64,000 nt of DNA, taken from contig NZ_BATQ01000093.1 of assembly GCF_000739635.1 (NCBI RefSeq), positions 1 to 64,000 on the forward strand, read 5' to 3'. The DNA comes from Verrucomicrobium sp. BvORR034 (GTDB lineage: Bacteria > Verrucomicrobiota > Verrucomicrobiia > Verrucomicrobiales > Verrucomicrobiaceae). Below the pieces are notes generated by a model. The model was given only the letters and a program-made list of their open reading frames with translations, did not search any database and had not been told where the DNA came from. The translations under genes and the position numbers were made by a program. Below, one piece after another: positions 12,039 through 21,854 of the stretch. Position 1 is the first letter of the stretch; each line of letters starts with the position of its first letter.

Positions 12039-13058
12039 TTACTTCTTCTCGCTCGTGGCCGGGGTCTCACCGGCGATGCTCTGGCGCATTTCCGTATCGG
12101 CGAGGACGTTGCGATACTTCGCGTAGTCCATGATGCCGAGGTTGCCCTTGCGGAAGGCTTCCGCGATGGCCATGGGGACCTGGGATTCGGCCTCGACCAC
12201 CTTGGCTCGCATTTCCTGGGTGCGGGCTGCCATTTCCTGCTCGACAGCAACGGCAGCGGCGCGGCGGACTTCCGCGTTGGCCTGGGCGATCTTCTTGTCC
12301 GTCTCGGCCTGGGCGGCCTGGAGCTGGGCACCGATGTTCTCACCCACATCCACGTCGGCGATATCGATGGAAATGATCTCAAACGCCGTGCCGACGTCCA
12401 CGCCCTTCTGAAGCACCACCTTGGAGATGCTGTCCGGGTTCTCGAGCACGTCCTTATAGCTGGCGGAGGAGCCGATACAGGTGACGATGCCCTCACCCAC
12501 ACGGGCGATGACGGTCTCTTCCGTGGCGCCACCGATGAAACGGTCGAGGTTCGTGCGCACGGTCACGCGGGCACGAACGCGGAGGGAAATACCATCGCGG
12601 GCCACCGCGTCGATCTTGCCGCCCTTGCCCATGTCGGCGCCGGGGCAGTCGATGACCTTCGGGTTAATGCTGGTACGGACCGCTTCGATGACAGTCTTGC
12701 TGGTGCCTTTGACGGCGAGGTCGATAGCGCAGGCGCGGTTGAAATCGAGCTCGATGCCGGCCTTGGCGGCGGCGATGAGGGACAGCACGACCTGGGTGAC
12801 ATTGCCACCGGCCAGGTAGTGAGCTTCAAGTTCATCCGTGCCGACACGGAGACCCGCTTTGACGGCGGTGATGCGGCTGTCCACGATCAGGGCATTGGGC
12901 ACACCACGAAACCACATGGCCAGCAGGGTGGGGATGCCGACGGGGGCATTGGAAACGAGGGCGCGCAGCCACAGATTGAAAAACTTCAGCAGAATGAGCA
13001 GGAAGACGAAACCGACGATGACCGCGATGCCGATGCCAATGTAGGGGAGCATATCCAT
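12039..13058 (-). CDS. floA: Flotillin-like protein FloA
   Basis: 339 residues from the ATG at 13058 ([10 protein letters not shown]); an upstream in-frame start at 13130 would add a non-hydrophobic leader. A membrane hairpin occupies residues ~5-30. A SPFH-like domain follows ([54 protein letters not shown]). A C-terminal Ala/Glu-rich coiled coil ([25 protein letters not shown]) comes before the end. This is the bacterial FloA (YqfA/UPF0365) layout and length. FloA scaffolds membrane microdomains. The next gene downstream is the Pro-rich membrane protein at 11252-11938. Confidence 0.95.
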   Translation of the reverse strand: MDMLPYIGIGIAVIVGFVFLLILLKFFNLWLRALVSNAPVGIPTLLAMWFRGVPNALIVDSRITAVKAGLRVGTDELEAHYLAGGNVTQVVLSLIAAAKAGIELDFNRACAIDLAVKGTSKTVIEAVRTSINPKVIDCPGADMGKGGKIDAVARDGISLRVRARVTVRTNLDRFIGGATEETVIARVGEGIVTCIGSSASYKDVLENPDSISKVVLQKGVDVGTAFEIISIDIADVDVGENIGAQLQAAQAETDKKIAQANAEVRRAAAVAVEQEMAARTQEMRAKVVEAESQVPMAIAEAFRKGNLGIMDYAKYRNVLADTEMRQSIAGETPATSEKK

Positions 13059-13283
13059 GATGCGTGAGGTGTAGGGTGCTGTGGGGGTTCGTTCAACAAA
13101 AGTGTCCGTGAAACCACGCCAGGGACGCAAGCCTTTTAAGCCGGGTGGTGTGCGGAATCAACCCCTGCATCACCCGACAACTTTGCGCGGCATTTGTTTG
13201 ATCTCTTTTTCACGACGGGATGGCTTTCTGATATGATTGCTATTGAGTCCGGCGAGGAATGTGCCTTACCATTTTGGGAAAAC

Positions 13284-14171
13284 ATGATGCGAATCATTAC
13301 CCTCTCTGTTCTGGTCTTCTGGGTGGCCATGACGGGGCTGCTGGTGCGGACGGTTTATTTCCCAGACCACTCCCGCTTTGTCGAGGTGCCGCCCAGGCTG
13401 GTGCTCAAAGGCTTTCTGGAAGGCGGGGCCACGATCAACACGCTCCACGTGTACAAGAAGGATCAGAAGCTGGGCCACGCCTCTGTAAGCACGAGGCGGG
13501 TATGGGCAGGTGGGGTGAATCAATACCGGGTGTATTTCTCCGGCGTGCTGGACAAGGGCGCGATCGAGATGGTGGACGCGCCCATGAACTGGAGGCTGGA
13601 ACTCCTGCTGGAGGATCTGGACACCTGGGCCGGGGCCAAGGGGCAGATCCGTCTGGGGGAGACAAACACCGTGTTGGATTTCGAATGGGTCAAAAGCGAG
13701 CGGATGCCGCGCTTTACCCTGAAGCAAAAGGGGCAGGTGGTGGCGGATGACAACAGCATTCAGCCCATGCTGGGGGCCTTCATGGGACCGCAGGCAGCGG
13801 GGGCGGACCCAGTACTGCCTGAAGGGCTGGGACTGGCCCCGGGTGCGGATGTGGCCACGCTGTTCCAAGTAAAGACGCTGCAGGGGGTGATGATGCTGGC
13901 AGGGCAGGAGCGGCAGGCCTTCCTGATGGAGCTCTCTGCCATGGAGCACTGGAAGGCGAAGGCCTTCTTCACGGAGGCTGGGGAGCTGGCGCTGGTGGAC
14001 CTGCCGGAAGGCTGGAGGCTGGTGGAGCCGGTGATTTACGGTCTGGTGCCAGAATATCCGGAGGATGAGGACATCCCCGTGCCGCCCATGGAGCAGCCCG
14101 CGACCGTGCCGGGCGCTCCGCCACAGGATGGGTTGGCCGTGCCAGACACAGCGGGAGGCGGCAAGACCTGA
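13284..14171 (+). CDS. Membrane-anchored protein of unknown function
   Basis: 295 residues from the ATG at 13284, chosen because MMRIITLSVLVFWVAMTGLLV forms an N-terminal anchor directly at that start; an upstream start at 13194 would bury it. The rest is predicted outside the cytoplasm, with alternating short hydrophobic strands (INTLHVYKKDQKLGHASVSTRRV, YRVYFSGVLDKGAIEM) suggesting a beta-rich domain, and a Pro/acidic C-terminus. I do not recognise the family. It lies 180 bp upstream of an ABC ATPase gene in the same direction and may belong to that transporter, but no permease is nearby. Confidence 0.6.
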   Translation: MMRIITLSVLVFWVAMTGLLVRTVYFPDHSRFVEVPPRLVLKGFLEGGATINTLHVYKKDQKLGHASVSTRRVWAGGVNQYRVYFSGVLDKGAIEMVDAPMNWRLELLLEDLDTWAGAKGQIRLGETNTVLDFEWVKSERMPRFTLKQKGQVVADDNSIQPMLGAFMGPQAAGADPVLPEGLGLAPGADVATLFQVKTLQGVMMLAGQERQAFLMELSAMEHWKAKAFFTEAGELALVDLPEGWRLVEPVIYGLVPEYPEDEDIPVPPMEQPATVPGAPPQDGLAVPDTAGGGKT

Positions 14172-14351
14172 AGACCAGGTTTTGCAGAAGGTCGAATGCA
14201 GTTGGGGGAGGATGGAGGGAGACGCTTGCAGCGTGGGTGGGACCGCGATAGAAAAGAGCGAGTCCAGCGGGCGACGTGGATCCAACGGCATCAAACATTC
14301 ATCACACCAGGGACAACACACGGGCGGGCATAGCAGGGGAGACAACGGCAC

Positions 14352-15110
14352 ATGATTGAAATCAAAGACCTCACGATGGACTACGGGAACTTCCGTGCTC
14401 TGGACGGACTCACGCTGACCATCCCGCAGGGGGAGTTTTTCGCCTTCCTGGGGCCAAACGGAGCGGGGAAGACCACCGCCATCAAACTGCTGACGGGGCT
14501 GATGAAGCCGGTCAAAGGGACGGTGCATCTGGGCGGGTTTGACATGCAGGAGCAGCCGCTCCTGGCGAAGGCGCTGCTCGGCTATGTGCCGGATGTGGCC
14601 GTCTTCTATGAGAAACTCACCCCGCTGGAGTTCATGCGGTTCATTGCCGACATCTTTGAGATGGACGAGGTGAAAGCGGAGAAGACCGGGGCGGAGTTGT
14701 TTCAAAAGTTTTCGCTCGGTGCCTACGCGCACCAGCGCATCGAGAACTTGAGCCACGGTACACGGCAACGGCTGGCCATCGCGGCAGCATTGCTTCATGA
14801 ACCCAAGGTCTTCATCATTGACGAGCCGATGGTGGGGCTGGATCCCATCCATGCCCGGACGGTGAAGCGGGAGCTCAAGGAGCGCAGTCGTGCTGGCATG
14901 ACGGTGCTGATGAGCACACACCTGCTGAATATCGCGGAGGAACTCGCAGACCGCATTGGCATCCTGCACAAGGGGCGTCTCATCGCCCTGGGCACCATGG
15001 ATGAGATCCACCAGGTGCGCTCCACCACGGGCAAGCGACTGGAAGAAGTCTTCCTGGAGATGGTGTCCGATGAGACGGAACAAAACGGGAACGCAGCAGC
15101 AGAAATCTAA
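14352..15110 (+). CDS. ABC transporter ATP-binding protein
   Basis: 252 residues. Walker A GPNGAGKT (34-41), a signature-like LSHGTRQRL, Walker B FIIDEP with MVGLDP, and the H-loop STH in VLMSTHLL mark an intact ABC ATPase, of the class usually serving two-component exporters (NatA/CcmA-like). No permease gene adjoins it, so its membrane partner is elsewhere or could involve the anchored protein just upstream. Gluconokinase follows 9 bp after its stop, so they are probably co-transcribed. Confidence 0.9.
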   Translation: MIEIKDLTMDYGNFRALDGLTLTIPQGEFFAFLGPNGAGKTTAIKLLTGLMKPVKGTVHLGGFDMQEQPLLAKALLGYVPDVAVFYEKLTPLEFMRFIADIFEMDEVKAEKTGAELFQKFSLGAYAHQRIENLSHGTRQRLAIAAALLHEPKVFIIDEPMVGLDPIHARTVKRELKERSRAGMTVLMSTHLLNIAEELADRIGILHKGRLIALGTMDEIHQVRSTTGKRLEEVFLEMVSDETEQNGNAAAEI

Positions 15111-15119
15111 GCAGACAGA

Positions 15120-15668
15120 ATGAGCAGACCAGGAACTTTCATCATCATGGGCGTGTCGGGCTCCGGCAAGAGCCTCATCGGCGGCAAGCTGGCAGAGGCG
15201 CTGGGGGCAGACTTTGAAGACGGGGATGACTTCCACCCCGCGGCGAACAAGGCGAAGATGTCTGCCAAGATCCCGCTGACAGATGAGGACCGGTGGCCCT
15301 GGCTGCAGGCGATGCGTGATCGGATCGAGGAAAAACAAGCGGCGGGGCGCAGCTATGTGCTGGCCTGCTCTGCCTTGAAGGCGGTGTACCGGGACCTGCT
15401 GTCAGGGGGCGATCCGCGATCGGTGGTGGAGTTCGTCTTTTTGAAGGGATCGCCTGAACTCATCGCTGACCGCATGGCAGCGCGGAAGGGGCACTTTTTC
15501 CAGGGTGTTTCGACGACCGTCCAGGCGGCAGGTGGCACTGCGGCACCGACGCTGCTGGACAGCCAGTTCGCCACGCTGGAGGAACCGACGGCAGACGAGG
15601 CCATGATTGTGAACGTGGACCAGACACCCGATGAAATCGTGGGCGACATCCTGCGCAATCTGGGCTAG
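15120..15668 (+). CDS. gntK: Gluconokinase
   Basis: 182 residues. It phosphorylates D-gluconate to 6-phosphogluconate with ATP. The P-loop GVSGSGKS is near the N-terminus, then FEDGDDFHPAANKAKMS and LTDEDRWPWLQAM, the highly conserved substrate-region sequences of the GntK family, and ACSALKAVYRDLL. Length is normal for the family (~165-180). It is packed between the ABC ATPase and the helicase-nuclease genes, an unexpected pairing that suggests genome compaction rather than shared function. Confidence 0.94.
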   Translation: MSRPGTFIIMGVSGSGKSLIGGKLAEALGADFEDGDDFHPAANKAKMSAKIPLTDEDRWPWLQAMRDRIEEKQAAGRSYVLACSALKAVYRDLLSGGDPRSVVEFVFLKGSPELIADRMAARKGHFFQGVSTTVQAAGGTAAPTLLDSQFATLEEPTADEAMIVNVDQTPDEIVGDILRNLG

Positions 15669-15689
15669 TGACGGTGCAACGTTCGACAC

Positions 15690-18557
15690 ATGGCAGGTGT
15701 AAAACTGACATTCTGGGGCTGGGACTCGCCGGTGCTGCACAAGGCTGCGGCAGAGCTTTCCCACGGGTGGAGCAGCGGGGCGCTGGACCTGAGTGACACG
15801 CTCATCATCGTGCCCACGGCGGAAACGGTGCGGCGACTGCGCGAGGCTCTGGCGGTGGAGGCCGGAGCCCGGGACAGCGTGGTGACGGCTCCGCATCTGT
15901 GGCACGCCGGCCTGGTGTTCCAACCCAAGGCCACCGCCATCCCACTGGCATCGCCTCTGCAGGAGCGGGCGGCCTGGACGGAGGTGCTGGCGAAGGTGCC
16001 GCTCGGGGAGATGACGGCTCTGTTTCCCGCGGCCCCGGAATCGCAAGATCTGACCTGGGCCTCTGCGGTGGCGGAGACGGTCGGCACCTTGAGGAAGACG
16101 TTGGGGGCCGGAGGTTATACATTGGCAGCGGCGGCTGAGGCGCTGGCTGGGCTGGATGATCCCGCCAGGTGGAGTCAGCTCGCAAGGCTGGAGGAGCTGT
16201 ACCTGGAGACACTGGAGGCCTGGGGCCTGGCCGATGGAGAATCTGCCAAACAGAATGCGGCCAAGCAGGCGGTACTGCCAGAGGGGGTGACGCAGGTGAA
16301 GGTCTTCGCTGTGGCGGATGCGCCACCGCTCTTTGGCGTGTGGTTGCGTCATGTGTCTGAACAAGTGCCTGGGACGGTCTTTGTCCAGGCACCGGCCGAG
16401 GGGAGGGCTGGGTTCGATGAAATCGGGATGCCCCGTATCCTGAGCTGGGGTGGTGACGCGAGGCTGGAGTGCCCGCTGCCGCATGATCGCATGCATCGTG
16501 TACCCGGTGCGGAGGATCAGGCACGCCTGTCCGTACGACTTCTGGGAGAGCTCGCTGCCATCGGGCAGGAGGTGGCAGTGGGGTCCTGTGATCCGGCGTT
16601 GAACAGTGTGCTGGAGGGGACCCTGACCTCCCAGGGAGTGCGGGTGTACAATCCGGCGGGACGTTCGGCCAGGCAGCATGGTCTGGTACAGGTGTTGCGG
16701 GCAGGCTGGCGCGCCGCCCGCAGTGCGTCATGGCGGGATTGGCTGCCCTTTCTGCGGCTGGACGATGTGTCACGCGCCCTGTGTGCGGAGACGGGCATGC
16801 TGGTCACCAAGTACTATGAGCAGCTGGACGAATTTGACGCGACGCATCTGCCGCCGACGGTCCGGGATGCGCAGTCTCTTGCCGCATTGCATGAAGCCTG
16901 GGCAGAGCTCGGGCAGGTGCTGAGTGCCGTGGTACGCCATGCCGAGGGCTGGGACGCGGAGACTTGCGAGGGGGCGGTGAGGAACTTCCTGCTCTGGCTT
17001 TACGGCGAGACCGAGTTCGACAGCGGCCGGGAGCATCAGAAGCATCATGGGGAACTCTTTGGCCAGGTGGTGCGGCTGGCCATGCAGATGGATGCAGGCC
17101 GGGCGGCCGCGGGGGCCTCGTCCTCACCAGCGGATGCGGCGGCATGGCTGGGGCTGGTGTTTGATGCGCTGGAAGAAGGGCAGCTCACCGACCTCCGTGG
17201 CGAGGCGGACCTCGTGCTGCACGGATGGCTGGAACTGCTGTGGGAGTCGGCTCCGGGGTTGGTCATCACGGGGTTCAATGACGAACATGTGCCTGGCACA
17301 CTGACGGCGGACCCCTTTCTACCTGACAAGGCGAAGGCAGCGCTCGGGCTGCCCTGCCAGGCGACACGACGGGCGCGTGATGCTTATTTCCTGAAAGCGA
17401 TGGCGGAGCAGCGGGCAGGAGGTCGCACCCTGCACACGGTGCTGGGGCGGCACACGGCGGAGGGTGATGCGTTGCGTCCCTCCCGATTGCTCCTGGATGC
17501 CTCGGATGACGATCTGCCACTGCGGGTGAAGCACTTGTTTCCTGCGGAGGACGAGGTGCAGGCTCCGCCGCGCCCCTTGCGGACGCAGGCCTTCCAACTG
17601 ACGCCTCCCTTGCGGAAGTGGACACGAAGCGCCATTTCTCCGACAGCACTGCGGCGTTATTTGCAATGTCCGTTCCGCTTCTATCTCACCGACGTGCTGG
17701 GCATGGAGTCGGTAAGCACAGGGTTGAGGGAGCTTTCACCCGCCACGGTGGGGGATCTGATTCACCAGGTGTTCAAGGCCTTCGCTGATGAGACGGCGGT
17801 GGCGGAGAGCCGGGATGCAGGGATCATTGCGGCGTGGCTGGAGGCTGAGCTCGACAAGCGAGCGGCGTTGTACTTTGGCTCGGAGCCGCTGTTCTCCGTG
17901 ACCTTGCAGGTGGAGTCACTGCGACAGCGTCTGGCGGCCTTTGCCGAGAAGCAGGCGGAGCTGCGCGAGCAGGGGTGGCGCATCCTGCGGGCCGAGGAGA
18001 AGATCCAGGCTGACTGGGGTGTGGACTTGGGCGGGGTGATTCTCTCGGGCAAGATCGACCGCATCGACAGGAATGACAAGACGGGCATGCTGCGGGTGAT
18101 TGACTACAAGACCTCGCGGAAGAAACCCGAGGAAGCGCACCATCGGTCAGCTCGCAAGGAGCTGCTCGCCGATGTGAACCAATCGTGGAAATGCTTCGAT
18201 GACGCCAGGGGCAAGGCCCGCTGCTGGACAGACCTGCAACTGCCACTGTATGCGAGGGCTGTCTCCGCAAAACTTGCAGAGGGAGCGCCCGTGGAGGCGG
18301 CTTATTTCCTGCTTCCCGCTACGGTGAGTGAGGTGAAGACGCATGTCTGGGAGGGGCTGGAAGCGGACCTGATGGACGCTGCCGGGGACTGTGCTTGCGA
18401 AGCGGTGCAGCGCATTCGTGATGGGGTGTTCTGGCCTCCGGTGGAGGATCTGAAATTCGACGACTTCGCAGAGTTGTTTCAGGGGGATGTGATGAAGGCC
18501 GTGGCCCCGCCGGAACGCTGGCTGGTGGAAAAAGTGGCGGAGGAACTGGCGCTATGA
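15690..18557 (+). CDS. AddB-like PD-(D/E)XK exonuclease subunit
   Basis: 955 residues. The N-terminal ~600 residues resemble an inactive helicase-like fold as in AddB (TLIIVPTAETVRRLREAL near residue 32; GLVITGFNDEHVPG near 525). From about residue 650 a RecB-family nuclease begins (ISPTALRRYLQCPFRFYLTDVLGM), with GDLIHQVFKAF and the catalytic VIDYKTSRK near 800. The usual C-terminal Cys cluster of iron-sulphur AddB proteins is not obvious. It overlaps the addA-like gene by ATGA, so the two are coupled and likely form a double-strand-break end-resection complex. The start codon lies 22 bp after gluconokinase. Confidence 0.8.
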   Translation: MAGVKLTFWGWDSPVLHKAAAELSHGWSSGALDLSDTLIIVPTAETVRRLREALAVEAGARDSVVTAPHLWHAGLVFQPKATAIPLASPLQERAAWTEVLAKVPLGEMTALFPAAPESQDLTWASAVAETVGTLRKTLGAGGYTLAAAAEALAGLDDPARWSQLARLEELYLETLEAWGLADGESAKQNAAKQAVLPEGVTQVKVFAVADAPPLFGVWLRHVSEQVPGTVFVQAPAEGRAGFDEIGMPRILSWGGDARLECPLPHDRMHRVPGAEDQARLSVRLLGELAAIGQEVAVGSCDPALNSVLEGTLTSQGVRVYNPAGRSARQHGLVQVLRAGWRAARSASWRDWLPFLRLDDVSRALCAETGMLVTKYYEQLDEFDATHLPPTVRDAQSLAALHEAWAELGQVLSAVVRHAEGWDAETCEGAVRNFLLWLYGETEFDSGREHQKHHGELFGQVVRLAMQMDAGRAAAGASSSPADAAAWLGLVFDALEEGQLTDLRGEADLVLHGWLELLWESAPGLVITGFNDEHVPGTLTADPFLPDKAKAALGLPCQATRRARDAYFLKAMAEQRAGGRTLHTVLGRHTAEGDALRPSRLLLDASDDDLPLRVKHLFPAEDEVQAPPRPLRTQAFQLTPPLRKWTRSAISPTALRRYLQCPFRFYLTDVLGMESVSTGLRELSPATVGDLIHQVFKAFADETAVAESRDAGIIAAWLEAELDKRAALYFGSEPLFSVTLQVESLRQRLAAFAEKQAELREQGWRILRAEEKIQADWGVDLGGVILSGKIDRIDRNDKTGMLRVIDYKTSRKKPEEAHHRSARKELLADVNQSWKCFDDARGKARCWTDLQLPLYARAVSAKLAEGAPVEAAYFLLPATVSEVKTHVWEGLEADLMDAAGDCACEAVQRIRDGVFWPPVEDLKFDDFAELFQGDVMKAVAPPERWLVEKVAEELAL

Positions 18558-21500
18558 CGGAACTCAAGAACGAGCTCATCCGCGCTTCCGCAGGGACGGG
18601 AAAGACGCACTCCCTGGTGCAGCGCTATCTGTGGCTCCTGGAGCATGGGGCGGAGCCGGAGCGCATCGCGGCCATGACGTTCACGCGCAAGGCGGCGGGT
18701 GAGTTCTTCGAGCGCATCCTGCAAGAGCTCGCCACCCGCAGCATGAGCACAACCGGTGGTGGTGCAGCCCTGGCGCTGCTGCGGAAGGTGGTGCGACGCA
18801 TGGATCAGTTGCGCCTGGGCACGATCGACAGCTTCTTTGCCACGATGACGCAGTGCCTGCCCTTTGAGCTGGGGCTGACGGGCAAGGCGGCACTGATGAG
18901 TGAAGCCGAAGCCACGCGGGCGGAAGAGGAGGTGATGGACTCGCTGCTGCTGGCCATCGGAAGAATGAATGACGCGGCCGCTCTGGATGAACTGCGGGAA
19001 GCGTGGAAGGCGGCCAGCCATGGAACGGAGCAGGGACGCCCCGCGGAGGCTCTGGCCACGTGGTGCGGACGTCTTCATCAACTGCTCATCGAATGCCCGG
19101 ATCCGTTGAAATGGGGCGGGGCCGAGGCGATCTGGGATGCAGCCTCCCCGGCCTTCCCGATCTCGGCAGCCGGTCAAGATCTCGCCGCTGCGGTGGATCG
19201 TTTGGAAGGGGTGCTGGACTACGCCAAGTTCGACAAACGCGCGCCTCAGAAGTGGGACGACTTCTTTCAGGCGGCCCGTGAGTACGATGGGTTTCAGAAG
19301 TTCGACAAGCCCATCGTTTACATGCTGGATTCGGACCGTGGGGATCACTCCCGTCTGCGTCTGGGCGGGGTGGAGTGGAAGATCTGGAAGGCGGTGCCGC
19401 TGGATCGCCAGGCGGGCAATGCACTGGCGGATGTGCTGGAGATCCTGGTGGCGCGTGCGCTGCTGGTGCACCTGCGGCGGACACGCTCCCAGCGGGAGAT
19501 CGTGCGGATCTATGAAACCACCTACCACCGGCAGGTGAGGTCGCGCGGCAGGCTGGTCTTCAGTGATCTGGCGTGGCTGCTGTGTGGCAGGGTGCAGACC
19601 ACCGCGATGGCGGAGCACGACTGGGAAGCCATGCGGACGGCGCTGGAGTTCCGCATGGATGCGAAATACGATCACTGGCTGCTGGACGAGTTTCAGGATA
19701 CCAGCGAGCGACAGTGGGAGGTGATGTCACCCCTGCTGGAAGAAGCGCGGCAAGATCCGGAGGAGCGCCGGAGTGTCTTCCTCGTGGGGGACGTGAAGCA
19801 GAGCATCTACCTCTGGCGCCAGGCGGAGCCGGAACTCTTCCACCATGTGGAGACGGCCTGGAGCGGTCATCGGCTACAGACCACTCCATTGAACGAGAGT
19901 TACCGCTCCTGCCCGCAAGTGCTGGGGATGGTGAATGGAGTGTTTCTGAATGCGGAGCGGGAGCTGGAGGCTCTTTTCCCAGGGTTGGGACGGCTGTGGA
20001 AGTTCGAGGAACATCGCTGCTCGGCCCGGGTGGCGCGGCTCGCGGGGCATGCCGCGCTGGTCCACGTGGCTGCCTTGGACGAGGAAACTACGGAAGAGGA
20101 CGGGCCCATCACCATGGGGGCGGCCAATCTCATCCGGGAGATCAATCCCATTGGCCGGGGGCTGACGTGTGCGGTGCTCGTGCGCAGCAACCGGACGGCG
20201 CGGGCGCTCTCGGATGCGTTGCGCCGTCTGCTCGGGATGGAGGTGATTTGTGAATCCCAAGAAAACGTGGTGGTGGATAACCCCTCCACCCTGGCGCTGC
20301 TGAGCTTGCTGCAGGTGGCCGTGCACCCTGGGGACTCTGCGGCGTGGGAGCATCTGCTCATGTCGCCCCTGCGGGAGGCCATCAACACCCAGAGGTTGAC
20401 CCGACCGGCGCTGACGGCTCGGGTGCGGGCGGATCTGTCGAATGAAGGTTTTCTGCCCGTGCTTCAGAAATGGGCGGAAATCTTGCGTCAGGCACTGCCT
20501 GCGCAGGATGCCTTCACCTCCCGGCGTCTGGCCCAGTTGCTGGATCTGGCCGCAGATTTTGACGAATCCGGCAGTCGCGATGTCGGTGAATTCCTTTCCA
20601 CAGCGCGTGATCACTCGGTACGCGAGGACAGCGCCTCGGCACAGGCCATCCAGGTGATGACGGTGCACCAGAGCAAGGGCCTGCAGTTTGACGTGGTGAT
20701 CTTGCCGGAGCTACAGGGAGAGGCGCTCGATGCCGTGCAGCGCAACCGTCTTTTCGTTGCCAGAAAGAAACGGGGCACGGTGGGATGGATGCTGGACAAG
20801 CCGGAGAAGGTGGTGGTGGAGCGGGATGACGTGCTGCTCACCGAGCAGCGGCGCGAGAAGGCCCGGCAGGCCTTTGAGGGGCTGTGTCGCTTCTACGTGG
20901 CCATGACCCGGGCCAAGCTCGGCCTGTATGTGCTGCTGGATCCCAAGAAGGTGAGAGCCAGCAACAATGAGGGCAGACTCCTGGCAATGCGGCTGGAGCC
21001 TGGCTTTGACCCTGTGCCCTATGACCCCGTGGGAGTGGGCGGTCTTGCCACATGGGAGGTGGGGGAAAGGTCCTGGTACCTGGCGCATGAGGTGACGAAG
21101 GTGCAGGCGCAGGTCGCCAGCGTGGCCGTTCCAGATGCCAACTTGGGCCTGCTGATCCGGGCGGTGAACAAGCCGTTGGAGCGCCGTGCGCCATCAGGCG
21201 AGGAATCGTTTGTCCTTCGTGGTGGGGAGTTGCTTTCCACGGCGAGGGAGGTGAAGCGCCAGCACGGGACGCGGGTGCATGAACTGTTCTCCGCCATCGC
21301 CTGGCTGGAAGACGTGCCGGATGCCGTGGCTCTCTGGAGGACCAAGGGCTGGGTGGCTGCGGATCTGGCTCCGGATGGTGCAGGTGATCCCGCTGCGGAA
21401 GAGGTGTTAAAGGTGCTTTCCGCCCCAGAAGTGCAGCCCTGGTTCCGACAAGGTGGCCAACGGCGCACGGCTTGGATGGAGCGGCGCTTTGACTACATCG

Positions 21501-21761
21501 AAAAAGGCGGCTGGGTCAGCGGGATCGTGGACCGGGTGGTGGTGGAATGGGATGAAAACGGCGATCCCATTCGGGCGACCATTCTGGACTTCAAAACGGA
21601 TGCAGTAGCGACGGAGGAGGACATGGCGGCCCGGGGGGGCGGGCTATGCCCCGCAGTTGGCGCTCTACGTGCCCGCGGTGATGAGGATGACCGGTCTCAA
21701 GCCGGAGGCGATTCATAAGGCGCTGATTTTTACCATGACCGGTAGGGTGGTCCCCGTCTGA
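18554..21761 (+). CDS. AddA/UvrD-like helicase-nuclease with a C-terminal frameshift
   Basis: Superfamily 1 helicase with Walker A ASAGTGKTHSL near residue 10, MTFTRKAAGEFFERI, the DExx-type motif LLDEFQDTS, LVGDVKQSIYLWR and VMTVHQSKGLQFDVVILPEL. A RecB-type nuclease follows at the C-terminus (WVSGIVDRVV..., ILDFKTDAV). The frame as read stops at 21718 after a nonsense tail. In the next frame the expected ending continues (YAPQLALYVPAVMRMTGL... to VVPV, stop at 21759-21761). Removing one G from the 7-G run at 21633-21639 joins the two. So either a base-call error, or a real lesion that removes only the last ~40 residues after the nuclease motif. Partner of the AddB-like gene. Confidence 0.88.
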
Positions 21762-21854
21762 AGGGACGGTTCTACCGAAAAGTCCTCAAAATGCTAAACT
21801 TTTTGCTTAGTCGTGCTTGCGTCTCAATTTCTAGGTCACTAGAGTTGACGTCCC

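Noticed and set aside
13266-15338. 690-codon minus-strand open frame
   Set aside because: Antisense to the anchored protein, ABC ATPase and gluconokinase genes; it encodes His/Arg/Pro-rich sequence with no family resemblance.
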